A stretch of 64,000 nt of DNA. Origin: Hybos culiciformis (lineage: Eukaryota > Arthropoda > Insecta > Diptera > Hybotidae). The translations under genes and the position numbers were made by a program. This document shows, one piece after another, positions 13,741 to 28,300 of this stretch. The notes under the pieces were generated by a model, which saw nothing but the letters and a program-made list of their open reading frames with translations, was not told where the DNA came from and made no database searches. Numbering within the stretch: the first letter of the stretch is position 1; each line of letters starts with the position of its first letter. The stretch is from positions 109,056,485-109,120,484 of the forward strand of contig OZ023273.1 of NCBI GenBank assembly GCA_964007475.1. The letters run 5' to 3'.

Positions 13741-14227
13741 ATATTTCCCATATTAAAATTTTCAGCGAACAAATGCATGAATAATTTCCTATCTGTACAC
13801 ATTTTTCCATCTCATATGATTTGGATTCAAATTTTATTTTAAGAAATATAATGATGTCCACCCAAAAGTTTCACCCTAAAAGGAAAGCAAGAAAAAAGTT
13901 TCAAATTAAAAAATTTAAAATTGAACTCTTTTTTTCTAAATTAAAAAAAAAAACATAGAAGAAACGAAACATTATATTTAAAAAAAATAAGTATTAAACA
14001 AAAATAAAAAATGTTTGCTTAAATTAAATTGAAATCAGTTTTTTGAAATTTTTTTTTCTTGCTTCCACACCATCTCTGAGGGGAAAAAATTGAAATATTT
14101 TATTCCAAATTCTATAATTTTATTTTATTTCAAAATTTAAATATCATAAATCAAACTTTTTTCTTTCATTCAAAAGTAAATGATAAACCGTAAATTATAA
14201 TGACAAAAAACGCGTAGGAAACTAACT

Positions 14228-14638
14228 CAGAGATTAGACTGGATAGTAAACTGGATAGTAAACTGATCATTGTATGTGTTTTTTATCTGTGTTTGTAAGA
14301 AGATAGTTGATTGAGTGTCTTTTTACTATCCTGATTTCTATCAAGATTTTTATCATGTTTTAATTTTTTTGTATTAAATTTTTTTGTTTCTTTTTTGAGT
14401 ACAGTGATAAAAAAAAACAAGGCATACAATTTTTTATTTTGCATGTTGAAGTAAAAAAAAAAATATTTGTTCTTTTTTTCTGACTGTGACTATCCAGTCA
14501 ACTATCTTCTCAACTGTCTTGATTTAAATCCTGCTAGTAGAGAAGGTAGTAAATTGACAATTAATAAAGTAATAAAATTTCACCAATACATTCAACTACT
14601 ATCTTCGTCAAGATAGTAAAAAAATCCAGTCTAACCTG
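14228..14638. mobile_element. Small inverted-repeat element
   Basis: Left end cagagattagactggatag and the inverse of the right end (caggttagactggat) match over most of 15 bases. Many ctatc/gatag motifs occur inside. No target duplication is obvious. Probably a decayed MITE. Confidence 0.5.
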
Positions 14639-15148
14639 GGGGTAAGTCACTACAAATATGATCCATCTCAGCTGATTTGTTGTTGTTGGCTGAATAAAAT
14701 TCGAATAATTTAAAATTTAAAATCCCTCTTGAGAACTACTCTAATTAATCAATTGGTGCACAATATTGGAGAATCCAATTTTTTTTGTTAGATTAGAATG
14801 TCATAAGATCAACAAGATAAAAAATTAAAGCTAATTAACATTATAACACACCCGCCTTTTTTATATTGTTCAATTTTAGGGAAAAAATGAGTTGAACAAT
14901 TTAATTTTTGTCATCTGGCAGCTCTAAAATAAAAAAGCACTGCGTTGTACTTTTCGTTTCGTAGGGAATGACATTCAATTTCTTTTTGTTTTGAATTGAA
15001 TATTTAAAAAATCAAAATCTTAAAAATTAAACAAAAAATTTTTATTTTGATAAATTAGAAATTTCACAATTTCTTATTCTTAAAATTTTTACATTTATTT
15101 GTACCTAGTAAGAAAATAAAAATTAAATAAAATTAATTTAAAAGAAAT

Positions 15149-18100
15149 ATGAATACAGTGAAAAAAGTCACAGTTTTAACTACAAATGGTCGAAGACAGA
15201 ATGTGCCAGTTACCCAAAGCACGACAATCTTACAAGTTAGTGTGGCGCTTTCCAAAAATTTGTCTAAATTAATATTAAGCATTATAATTTTTTTAATATC
15301 TTTTTTAAGATTCTAGAACAAGTTTGTAAGAAACATGAATTCGACAGCACTCGACATGGATTGAAACATCACAATAAGCCGGTTGATCTTTCCCAAATGT
15401 TTAGATTCTCTGGTTTACCGAATAATTGTTTACTCGAAATGTTCGAAACTGATACAATTCGAAATGATGATAGTGAAATTTTATTATGTGTTCAACTCGA
15501 AAATGGTAATCGGCAACAAGGTACTTTCAATTCGAGTGACAATTTAATGGAAATTCTTAAAAAATTATGCCCAGATAATTTGAAAGCTCGAGAAACAGTT
15601 ATTGTATATATGCGCCATGAAGTCTATGGTGATTCGTTAAAGACAACAACTCTGAAATCACTTGGTATTACCGATGGTCGCGCAATGGTTCGTTTATTAA
15701 ATAAAAACCCGGAGGAATTGAAAACGTTAGTACCTATCTATCTATCTATATTAAGTTTGTAAAATGATAAATTTTAATAACATTTACTATAAAAATATAA
15801 AATTTTGATTTGTACCTACCTAATAGCTAGGCATTGGAAAATATTTTCTAAATTAATTTTTTTATAAAGATAATACACAAAAGTTGAAAATAATTCCAGG
15901 CAAGCAGGAGTGGGAAGTGCATTGCCAATTAAGGAAAAAGATTCAGAATTGGAGACAGTCAAATCAAAAAAAAATGTTCAACAAGATCAATCATCTGTTA
16001 CTAGTATGATAAAAGAATTTGTGAATGAAATTAAAAAAACAAAAACTGATGTTATCCCAGAGGTCAGTAGTGAAAAAGAACCTTTGCCTGACAATTCTCA
16101 AATAAAACCGAAACCTGATTGGGGTTCAGGAAAAGGTCGAATAATGAATGAAAAAGATCAGACTATGGAAGTAGATAATGAGGAAGAAACTGATGATAAT
16201 TCAGATGAAAATCCAATTATACACGAAGTTAGTATCTTAGACTACTTATGTCTTATTTAAAATTTCCGTATTTAAATTTTTTTTTTTAATTTTAGATTGG
16301 TGAACGACATGCAGTACTTTTTTCTTTAGAGTCTGCACAAAGAAATTCTGATGATATTCCTGATTCTTTTTTCGAACTTGATGTTGATGATTTAAAATTA
16401 ATTTTGCGTGATTTAAGAAATGAAGCCAGTGGTAATTCTAATGTACCCCTATTAACTGCAAAACTACGTGAATTAGAAGAAGACAAAAAAGTTTTAAGAA
16501 AACTTAGTCAATACAAAAGTGCTGTGATTAGAATTCGATTTCCAAATCATTATATGTTACAGGGTGCTTTCAAAGCAACAGAAAATATAAGTGAAATATA
16601 TGAATTCGTTAGAAAATATTTACAAGATCCCAGTATAAATTTTATTTTATGTAAGTAAACCTAGAACTTTTATTTATAAGAGAAAATTAAATTATTACAA
16701 TATAATATAAAATACCTAATCATTTTGACTACTTTTTCTATAAGTCAAATATAACTATTAATTTGTTTTAAATATTCAACTATAGTTTTTTCATAAATTA
16801 TATTTAATTTAAGATCCTTTGTATAAAAAATTATTTTATCTAACTAATTTTTTTTTTGTTTAAATAGTTATAGCTAAAAATTCTTAAATTTTTGCGTTAA
16901 ATTGGTTTTCATCGATTTTTTCATTCCGGTTGATGAAATTCATATAAAACTATAACCAGAAACTATATATAATAAAGACAATTCAATTGTTCCCATTTTT
17001 TTAAATTATTTAGAACCCATTTTTTTAAATTATTTATTTTTTTAAATTATTTAGACTATTTGCTTGATTGTTTTTTTCAAAACGGGAGATTCTATTTTTG
17101 AAACTAATAGATTATTAAATAAGTAGAAACGTATAGTATTTCGTAGAGGAAAATCTTATTTGTAATATAAATCACTAAAAATCTTATAAGGTGCACGAAA
17201 ACTAATTTTAACAAAAATAGTAAAGCCAATAACTTCATGTTAATAACCTTGAAACTCAAGAATTCTATAAATAAAGAAAGGATTTTAATTTCTGAACTTC
17301 TTTTTTAAGAATCAGCTACTTACCTTAAATTGTTATATTCTAATTTATGTATTCTTTTTAGTCACAACACCCCCTAAAAACGTAATGCCTTTAGATAAAA
17401 CTTTAATCGAAGCCGATTATGTTCCTACAGTTGTATTACATTTTGGAGTCGAAGATCAAATCTCAAAAACAATCACAACGAATCCTGAAGAAAATTATTT
17501 AAAAGAAGATTTAATGGAAAAGTTATCATCACCAGAAGGTGCATTATTCTCGGCAACGAAAATTAAGTAATTATAAAATAATTATTTTATATCAAAAGAT
17601 GTTATAACATTCAATCCAGAGAAATATATTTTTGGAAATAAGTTTTGATTATTGAAATGGGGGTTTTTATTTATTTTAAACCATTATTTACAAAATTTTT
17701 AATTTTTTTGTTAGTGTTGAAAATATGATTGAGTACATACAGTTCGAAGTTTTTTTTTTTATAAAAACACAAGCAAGAGGCGCTCAGTCCAACTTCGGGA
17801 TAAGTCCAAAATTATTTAATGGAGTTACAAAAACACAAAAAAATGCTAAAATTCAGTTTTTTTTTTCTTAATTTTTTGTTTACATTATAAATCAAAATTA
17901 AAGTTTAATTTTGCGATTAGGCGTAATAAATGTTCATTTTTTTGTCAAAAAAAAAACTTGAATAAAAAGTGTTTGATATTTGAGGCCATGAGATGAGAGC
18001 ATTATAGTGAACCAAAAATTACTATAAGCTTTATAATCCAAATAATTCTTTGAAAATGTTTTCACTTGGTCCACTAATGCGCTCACGGCCTCATTTAAGG

Positions 18101-18642
18101 AATTTTTGATTTTTATGAATAGAGTTTTTCTTATTATATTGACATGTTGAAAATTATGATCTTTGCATGAATTTAACTTCACATTGCAAAATTTGTGGAT
18201 TAGCCGAGCTTGAATTGATCTTAAAAACATTGCGTATATAAAAAACAGGAACCAATTATAACTCATTATTTTCAAAATTACACTAGTTAAGGCTTTCAAT
18301 TCTCATTTTCATTTATTTTGAAAGTTATTCTTAATGTGTTTGATATTTGGAATGGCTTTGACAACATTCAGTAAACCAACTGAATGATAAAAGAAACTTT
18401 GTTCTATAGCAAACAAAATAAAAAGAAGTTTATTAATATTTATCTTAATTAAAATTATATTTTTTAGAACAAAATCACCAGCGAAGTTAAGTAAAAATAA
18501 CATCGATGAAAATAATAAATCAGATGATGCTGGACCTAGTACAAGTAATAGAACAGCGCCAAAAAAACCAAATGATAGTGAATTTAGAGAATCAGGTGGT
18601 AAACCGTCTGGAAAAGTTCCGTCATGGTTTAGACGTCCATAA
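15149..18642 (+). CDS. ASPSCR1: ASPSCR1/TUG-like UBX-domain protein
   Basis: Six exons, all GT-AG: 15149-15235, 15310-15725, 15900-16227, 16296-16650, 17362-17566, 18468-18642. Phases agree and give 521 aa, close to the family's usual 500-550. Residues 1-80 form the N-terminal TUG ubiquitin-like domain (start MNTVKKVTVLTTNGRRQNVP). A second ubiquitin-like stretch follows, ending GITDGRAMVRLL. Residues 170-277 are acidic and lysine-rich linker. A helical stretch (LTAKLRELEEDKKVLRKL) leads into a UBX domain at about 348-430 (AVIRIRFPNHYMLQGAFKAT). The C-terminus is basic (KVPSWFRRP). Family members bind the p97/VCP ATPase; in mammals TUG tethers GLUT4 storage vesicles at the Golgi. The start codon is the first ATG of exon 1 and opens the ubiquitin-like fold directly. 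It is convergent with the yellow-family gene. Confidence 0.93.
16651..17361 (+). other. TUG intron 4
   Basis: A 711-bp intron with ordinary GT and AG ends. A short tandem duplication of a ttttttaaattattta unit lies at about 16995-17055. Nothing else is seen. Confidence 0.8.
17567..18467 (+). other. TUG intron 5 with an inverted-repeat remnant
   Basis: The 901-bp intron contains an inverted pair of about 30 bp: tgaggccatgag... at 17981 and ...ctcacggcctca ending near 18095. The string gtgtttgatattt recurs near 17969 and 18338. This looks like a decayed MITE. Antisense open frames across it lack any recognisable domain. Confidence 0.6.
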
Positions 18643-19355
18643 ACAGTTCATTTAACATGTAATTTTTAAAAATTCTATAAACATTAATAAATTTATAAAA
18701 CTAGGAGAAAGTTCTTATTTTTAATTTTATTTTTGATTTCATCGTTGCGTGCAAAATATTTGTTCTAGGTAAAATACCTAATTATATTAAAAGCATAGAA
18801 CATAAATAATTGAATTACTAGTAGAAACACCTTGATCTGAGTATATGTCCGGAACGCTGCAAGTTGAAGTAATTAACGTCAATTAAATTGAATATTTTTT
18901 TAAACACATTATGTATAATAAAAGAAATAAATTTTATTCAAAAAAAAAAAATTAATTAGTTCACGTAACAAGATATTGTTGTGGGTTAGCGTTAATACCA
19001 TTATATAACGAAAAACTTAATTTTAATTAATAAACTCTTCTTCTACGGAGAACAGTGTAAAAGAAAGTGAAAAATAAAGTTTTTTCAAAGAATAGTAAAC
19101 TATTCGAGATCGGGACGTTTCAATTAAATTTTAATTCATCTTCGTTGTACTATTAATCAAAAATACTTCTTTAGGAAACTGTGTCCCCTTGCTATATTAT
19201 AAAAAAAATTTAAACATTAATTATGTGTAAATGTATAATGAATATTTTATTTTAGTTCTTGTGGAAATTATTTTTTTCTCAAACCTTGTTATTAAGTACT
19301 TTAAATAAAATACAAATTAATTAAAAAATACTTCTATTGACGGATTATTCCTGAA
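18643..19355. other. Tail-to-tail intergenic spacer
   Basis: About 710 bp separates the stop codons of the convergent TUG and yellow-family genes. AATAAA strings near 18690 and 18926-18933 could end the TUG transcript. No coding sequence is seen. Confidence 0.7.
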
Positions 19356-22300
19356 TCAATATTTAATGTATCGCAATTGTCTGTTTCTATTATTTGAATT
19401 TAAATCACAAGGTGTTCCTTTGATAATATCTGTTGTTCGGCCTGTCATAATTCGATAATTGATTTCATTGGGATCTAAGCCGCCCCTGTAGATAAAAGCA
19501 GGCATTCGATCTGATAATAAATATAAGTTTCCTTGAGGATCAATTTTTACATCATTAGGAAATTCCAATGAAACGCTGTCGGAATCAACTAAACCTTGAG
19601 TATCTGGATTATATTGATTTGTATTTGTATTCCAACAACTTAAAGCATCCTTATTCACTTGGGTATAGAAAAGAGTATCGGTCAACTTGTCATACACTTC
19701 AGCTGAAGATTGTCCCATCGGACCTCTGTCACCCAAAAGCTGGAAATCATAATACGCATTGGGTCCGGTTACATGAGATTCATTTTGAAGAACTCTATTT
19801 GATACAACAAATTCTTTTGTGCTAGCCAAGGCATGGAAATAAATATCTTTGGTAAAATCTTGTTTTAATTTACCAACTGCCATTCCAAAAACTCCATCGG
19901 TCCATTGGAAATTTACGCCTCCAACATTAAAATCACCCATCAATGGATCAAAGTGGAAGAAATTATGACTTACTCTCCATGACTTATCTTGCAGAAGAGA
20001 ATAAACTACAACTCCATATGCTCCTAAATCTGGTATGTAAGCATAGATATTATCACAATCATTTCTATTGGTATCCAAAATCTGAAAAAAAAAAAAAAAT
20101 TAAATAAATAAATTTTTATTTTGAAACAATAAGACAAAACGTAAAGTGATTGGTAAGTAAGTTTTGTAAGTTTTGTATGCTCGAAAAGTTAATAAAGGTC
20201 TTTTTTTTATTTTTATTTTACATTTTTAATAGTTTTTTTTGTCAAATCTTTTATGAACTCTTGTAGGTCCTAATTTTTTTTTACGATTACATAATTATTT
20301 TATATAAATATAGTTATTATACTAAGTAGATACATTTTATTTTAATCCTTATGAATAAGTATTGGAGCAAAGTTTATGAATGAGGCTCCTTAAAGTTAAA
20401 AGATCAAGTTTATGTTCATAAATTCATGTAATCTAAGAAAGAATAATTTTATTTATGAATGTTCCTCCGTTCAATTAAGTAAACAATTTAAGAATCAATA
20501 CTTACAATGTTTGCAAAGAAGGTAGATTCTTTGATTTGATCTTTTGGTATGAAAAATCTTTTAATCAATTGGTCTGTTTCTAAATCAAAAATCATTATTG
20601 ATGATGTTGTAATTGCATTTGGTTTTCCTTGAAAAATTTTAATTATAAATTTTTATTAATTAACTAATTTATTGACAGTTAAATTATATTTTAATTCCAA
20701 AATTAAAATGTTTTAATTTACTTACCTAAAATATCTGCCAAACCGGTATCCATTACCCAAAGTCGATTACACTCATCAACTGAAACACGGAATGTTGAAA
20801 CAATTGTCGTATTATCTTTCAAACCTTCTGTATGTTCGGTTGGCCTGGCAGCTTGAGCTCTTCCGGCTGTAAAAAAAAAATATTGGATATATTATTATTA
20901 TTATGTTTATGTAGTTCGCCAAGTTAGATTCTTTAACTAAAAAGTTTACGACTAACAACACTTCCCAATATTTCACTTTATAAATTTATTTACCTAAAGA
21001 TAGTATGCATTTTCTTACAAATTTTAACTAGTTCTAAGAACATGTATTCTATTCATATCTCTCATTATTTAGTTAGATATGCTCTTTCTATAAAATGATA
21101 ACGTACTATTTCAAGCATACGTTTTTGTTTAACATATTTTTTTTTGATCTTGATTAAAAATTGACTGAATAATCTTTACAATTCAATTAGAAAAAAAAAA
21201 TCCTTCCAGTATTATATGATTTCATTAATAAGTTACTCTGTATATAGAAACATATGTTTATAATAGAAAAAAAAAAACAAAACAATGTCTTTATTTTCTT
21301 CAGTTTAGTTGTTTCAATTTTATTATCTCCTGAATGATGAAAATGTAAGACACCAATATATAAACTATATATTTATTCAATTTTTTATTTATTGATTTCA
21401 ATTTAAAGCGAATCAATCTACTTTTCTTTATGGGTTTTTTGTTGGTTTTGCTTTAATAGTTGAAAAAAGGTTAATATAGTTTTTATTGCAGTAATTTAAC
21501 ACTTTTTTTTTGGACATGTACAAGACAGAGATTGAAGATTGATTTTCAAATAAACCAAGGAATATATATATAAAAAAAAAACTAAAATAAAATTTTACTT
21601 TTCCACACTTTATTATTTTGTTATCCTGCAGATTGAAAATTTAACAAAAGAATTTATTTTCTTTTAATACAAATTTTTTTTTTCTATAAAGTTTTAGCTA
21701 ATTCCAACTGCCAAATTCTAGTATTTAATATTAATACTAGTTTAGTTTTTTTTTATAAAGGCAAAATATCCTCTTTATCAAATAACCCGAAATCCTTATC
21801 GAATAATCCTATGTATTTATATTATATTTATACAATTAATATATAGTAAAAAATTCAAATAATTATATAGTTATGATGAAAAAAGTAATAAATAATATGT
21901 AAGTTTTTGGTTTAATACCTAATTTGACAATAAATTAATAATTGAAATTGAAAAATTATGGAAAGCATAAGAATTTTTCAACATTTAACCCAAGAGTTTT
22001 AAAACTCAAGAGTTTTAAAGCTAGCTAGTCTTGAAAGATATAAAACATATAAAACAATTTCCAAAATTTTACTTTCAAAAAAATTCAAAATGTTACTTGA
22101 AGTTTTTTAAATCTATTCATCCAATTCAGTTATTCAGTGAAAAAGAAAGTATGTATTTTGTATGTAGTACACATAAAATAAGCGTACAATTTAACACCAT
22201 ACATCAAGGATTTTTTTTCTTTTAGCAACAATTGATTTTGAGTAATAAAAATGCTGAAAATCAATTTTTTTTTTTTACTTTCGTTATAAAAAATAAAAAT

Positions 22301-25300
22301 TACTTTGACTATTTTAGTTTAATAAAAGCGTTTTTTTTTTTTAAATTATTCGTGATAAAAAAAGAAGATAGCTTAAAGCAAAAAATAAAAATTTATTGTC
22401 ATATTACTAAAATTACTATCGCAAATTTGTAGTAATAAACACAGTGGTTTTCTAGTCATTCAGAAAATTAAGTTTTACAAAATTTTTTATATATTTGAAG
22501 ATTATTATTTATTTTTTTAATAACATTGTTAACTTAATATAATTAATTCTCATATAATTTTCTGATTAATTGACATTTAGCGAAACAGTTAATTAACCGA
22601 TGTTAACCGTTTCAGTTACTGATAGCGATATGCCTAATTCAGTTTGAACATTAAGTCGGGGCAACAATAATTATTTTTTGATGACATTAATAGAAAGCTC
22701 TTCAATACGTAGTTAGTCAATTTGTACAACATTTTGATAGAGTATTAAAAGTTTTCTAAAAGTTTTACCTAAAACATTATAAATTGTATGCAGAATAAAA
22801 CAAAAAGTTGTTACCTGCAGTTTTTTCTGTCACTGATGATGCATCAACTTCAATCGGTAGCTGATGTGCTTCCCAATTGGGATATGGAATTAATACCGGT
22901 GATTTTTCATTTTCAGATCTATCTAAATCTATGTAGGCTAATGATGCAGCAATGCCAGCCTTCCATCTAAAATTGAAAAAAAAAAAAAAACAATTTTATA
23001 TTTTGATTAAATTAAGCTACAGGCTTTAAATATATTCAACTTATGCTACAAAACAGATTTATTGACTTCGACTTTGATATTACTTTAAGCCTGTAATTTT
23101 ATTTCACTTTTTTTTCAACAAATTTTCCAACATTTACATGATTATTAAAATTTTTTATGTTATACTTACATACAAGTAGGTAGGTACGACGAAAAAAAAT
23201 GTTTTTTTTTGATAAATAACTTCTAACCCTTGAAGGATGATTCTGATAAATTTTCTTATCATTAATTTAACAAAAGGATTGCAGAAAATAATCTATATAC
23301 TTGTTGAGAGAGAATTCTCATTAAATTAAGTGCTATAATTTTGATTTTCGACATTTATTTTTATTTTCCCTTTCTTTATGAAAAATAATGTAATAATATA
23401 ATAATAGAAGTATGTAATACCATATAACATAGACTTTTCATATTCGACTAACATGTATATATGTACATAATATATTTTAAAAGAAAAATAAAAACTGAAT
23501 TTTCCTTGCCTTAAATATATATAAATAATTCATAATTTTGAAAAATATAATATCAAAGATATAAATAAGCAAAGAATTGGGCAAAAAAAAAAAGATGTGA
23601 AAATTTCTAAATTACTATTATATAAGGTACTGGAAAAATTTGTTAGAAAACAATAAAAATAATAACAAGAGAAAATAATAACAAATAAATAATAAATTTA
23701 ATAATGTTGATATTGTAATAGATTTTTCATAAATAGAAAAGATAATTTGATTGATATAAGATTGGGATCTAAAGAAGGAAATGCTATATATTGAATATAT
23801 AGCATTTCCTTCTTTAGGAAAAATGTAGAAATTTATTTTACAAAGCATTTATGAATGGTACGTCTACAGGTCAATATGCTCTTTGTAATTTTGAAATTCC
23901 TTTATGTTAACCATTTTTGAATCTCATTAAGTATATTCATTTAAGTAGAGGTTAAAAGAAAAAATAGAATTCTAAATTTCATTATTCCAGATCGATGGCT
24001 ATATAATTAATTAATTAATTTTTTTTTTTATGTTGAATTATAATTTAAATATAATTAATCTTAACAGATTAGATATTATAATAAACAGATGTTCTATTTT
24101 TTTTTAATATACATATAATAGGTAATAAATTTATAGGTGTTATGAAACAATTATTCTAAAAACTATTATTATTTAACTAATATTTTTTCTTCATTATTCA
24201 AAATAATCAACAAACAATTTTATATTTTATATGGAAATTGTATAAAAAGTCACGATCTTAAAAACTAACCGGTTGCAAATAAATGATATATAATTGTTAA
24301 ATATTTAATTTTAAAATGCGGAAAAATTATATTTGCATATGATCGTTCATTTATATACTCAAGGTTTTTTAAAGTGTTTTAAATTTTTGGTTATATATAT
24401 TCTTGTGTTAAGTTTTTTTAATAAACAACTTGCGCACTTATAGGATCAACACATTTTACCTTGAACTTCATACTCTGTACAATACAACAAACAGAAGGAT
24501 AATAATAATAATCAATGTGATCTGATTCATCAACACCTCATTTGCATAAACAAATTAAATATAACAAGAGTTGAAGTCCCTGGCAAATTAAACTAAAAAA
24601 TTAAATATTTATTGTAATAATCATAATAAAAATACAATAAATTATATTTTGTGTTATCAGATTTGTTATTTTTTTTTTTTGTTAGGAAAAAGGATAATAT
24701 TCATTATTATTTGAAAAGATAAAGGGTTGTTTATATTTTTGGTATATTGGATTTAGAATTAATAATGTTAGTCTAAAGGAAAATGTAATCAAAATTTTCT
24801 TTATTTTTATTTAATTTTTTTTTTATTTTACGAAAAAAGGAAGAGAGAAAACATTTTTTTTTTTTTTTTGCCTAAGCTTAAAATCGAATTTTCCACAAAA
24901 GATATTTTGAAATTCATTATTATTGTATATGAAAAATGATTGGAATTTTTCTTTTAAATTGTTAAGAAAACATTATTAAATATAAGTTATACATATATTT
25001 TATCTGAATTTTGTTTTTTTTTGCCCATATAAAGATTATTATTTTATTCTTTGTGTGTTTTTATAAGAGTTCCTCTATATATAAGTTAACTTTAAAAATT
25101 TAATGTTAAATTTTTTGTTTTCAATTGAATTAATATTTAAAGGTTGGACGAAAAACTTTATTATCTTAATAAGATTTTAATCTTTTAAATATCCTACTGA
25201 TGTAAAAAATTTTTATTATTATTTTATTTGTATACAGACATTTTAAAAATAAAATCTTCTCGTGATCATCCTATTAAGTGCTCACTTGATGTTGATGTTA

Positions 25301-28300
25301 ATTCATATTGAGAATTTTCTAGTTTTTATATCACAATTTCTGAACAAAATGAAGATAAGTTAATGTATATTTCCACTATCCTAAAGTATAATTCATTTTA
25401 GTTAAGAATTTCGTACAAATGAGTAGTAGGTATATACACATTTTTTTTTGTATATTTGTAGTTCTGTGGATATGTACGTATATAATTTCAAGAATAAAAA
25501 TATATGACTTTCAATAAATGGTACGCATTCCTCTTTATATAACTAATTATATTTTATAATTCAAGTGAAACGTCTTATACATACATATTTTATATTATCT
25601 CATTATAAAAATTTAATGTATTCAATGTTCTGATTTTTAAGCTCTAAAAAAAAAAAAACAAAAATATAAAAAAGATATTATTTTTTTTATTGTTTAATGA
25701 ATAATTATTATATTCAATTAAAAACAATAACGAGTAGTTTTTCAACTTAAAATTCCTATTAATCGTATTATAACATAAATATTATGTTTATACATAATGT
25801 TATTATAAGTCATAATAATAATTAATAAAAAAACACATTATTCTATAATATGCTTTTTAATATTTAATTTTTCTAATTATGTCAATAATAATATAAACAT
25901 CTGTATAAGTTTTAATGAATGAATTCAATAATTCAATTGTAGAACATTATTATACATATATGTTTCTAAAATTAAAATTCTACATAAATTAATATCAACA
26001 TCTGTGTAAAGGTTAAAAAAACGTTTTGATGATTTAATTTCAGAATTATTATCAGAAAGATTAGAATACATAGGTATGATGATAATTAAATAAAAATTGA
26101 AAACTATATCAATTTATTTATTTATACCGCGGGTGATACAAAACTTTATTTATGCAATAACATATTATGCTTATGAGTTTTACTAAATCCCATTTTTCCT
26201 ACGATGTTTATAAAATTTCAAAATCGAACAAAAATTATCATCAATTCAATTATAGAGATGATAATATTTGAATATTGTTTTAAATTTAAATAATGATTTT
26301 TATTACTGGGTTGTTCAATAAGTTTTTGTATATTTTATTTTAATTCTGTATTCGTTATGTTATTTTTCCCCATGTCATAATGCTTAGATGAATCATAAAT
26401 ATTTAAAAAAAAGTTAATATTTGACAGATTAATTAAGTTCCAAAAGCATGTTAATTTGAAAAAAAAAAAACAGAAAGAGCTAAAAAATGTAATTTTTTTT
26501 TTAAATTTTATAAATTTCTTTTGCTATACATACTATTTATTAACTATATTTTTAACTGGACCCGCGGAACGCACTTTCATCACAAAATGCTTTACGGGTA
26601 AAATTTTTCATTACAAATGTTTGTTAATTACAAATTTTTGTTCATTAGAAATTTTTGCACATTACAAATAAATGCATTATGTTCAAATATTGGAATTACA
26701 AATTTTTTTATTAATTACACAAATTTTGGCGTTACAAATTTATGTTCATTACAAATTTTTGCATAACAAATTTGTGTCGGGAGCCGCTGCAATTACTTCA
26801 ATAATATGAATTTTTTTTTTCTTAATTTTTATATAGTACATATTGTATTGCATGTATATTACCTATATATTTAAAATCTAAATTATGAGATTTTTTTTTT
26901 TTGGAACGCAATAAGAAATATTGTTTTTAATGTTTATGTTTTTTGTTTTTTTTTTTCTGTTGATTTATTGTACATAATAAAATAACATTGTAGGTAGGTA
27001 TAGCTATATTCATATTTTGTAAACATTGAATTTGTACATTCCCTCAAATATTTTTATAAATCAAATCAAAAATTTTGTATAAATTTCACGGACCACCTAA
27101 TATTCAAAATTATTTTTTCCATTTGAATGCGAAATGATTTGTAAAAAAAAAAAAAAAAAAAAAAATACAATTCAACAAAAATTGATATCATGAAATTAAT
27201 TCAAATTGTTATTATTTTTGCTTTAACAAAAAAAACGAATATTATAATCTACTATACTCTTGTTTTTCTTCTGTTTTTTTTTTCCTTCTTTTATTCCCAA
27301 TAAACATAATATTCAAATTATATAAATTTTTTTCTTGATTCTAATACATTATTTATATTTCAATTTAGTATTTTTGCGATATTTTTTTTTATGCCAATTT
27401 CAGCAAAATTAACTTTGTGATATCCTTTTTTTTTTTTTTTCAAATTCAGTTGATTGATTTAGATTTAATAGCATCAATATAGAGATTGTGTATTTAAACA
27501 AATTTTTTCTATGTACAAATATTATAAAATCAATAAAAATAAAAATTTCCATTTAAAATTTCAACTAAAAACCAAAAAATAAAAATAATAATATATATAT
27601 TTAAAAATTATAAAAAATAAACAAAATATTATGAGATTGCCTTGGTATACCAACATAAAAATTATTTCAGGGAAAAAAAAAATCTGAAAATTGTCGTCAT
27701 AACAAATAAGTTGATTCTCAATAAATTTCTATGGAGTTAAAATAAATTTTTTTTTAAAGTTAATAAAATTTTGTAGAAATATACATATATGTACAATTAA
27801 TTTTTTTTTATTAAGCAATCATCTTTAAAAATTTCTAAAGTATCATAAAGACATTTTTATTTTATACAGAGAAAGTAATTTTGACGTAATTAAAAGAGTT
27901 TGAGTTTTCATCTCTGAATACTCTGTATACATAAAAAGAATGCTTTGATGAAAATATTTTAATACGAGCTTGAAAAATTTTATTTTATCTGAATGTGTTT
28001 TTCGTCCATTGAGGCCGAAATATGAACTCATCAGCGGCAGATTTATCAAAATCAATGTCGGGCGGACACCAAACACTTATCTAAAATTTTCATAATTAAA
28101 TGATGTTATGAATTTGAGATGCATAGAAGATTTGAATACCGTAGGATATGCTATTGTACTGTGTACCGTAGGATATGCTATTGCAATGAGTCGGCGATAT
28201 CTTAAATTTAAACATTAAAGCTAAAAACATTGAGTTTTTGTTCAAAAGACTTTCCTGATTTTGTATAAATATTTTTCAATTATGAGATTCAACAAAATGT

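Noticed and set aside
17934..18503. Antisense frames of 121 and 64 codons in TUG intron 5
   Set aside because: They overlie an inverted-repeat remnant and have no recognisable protein features.
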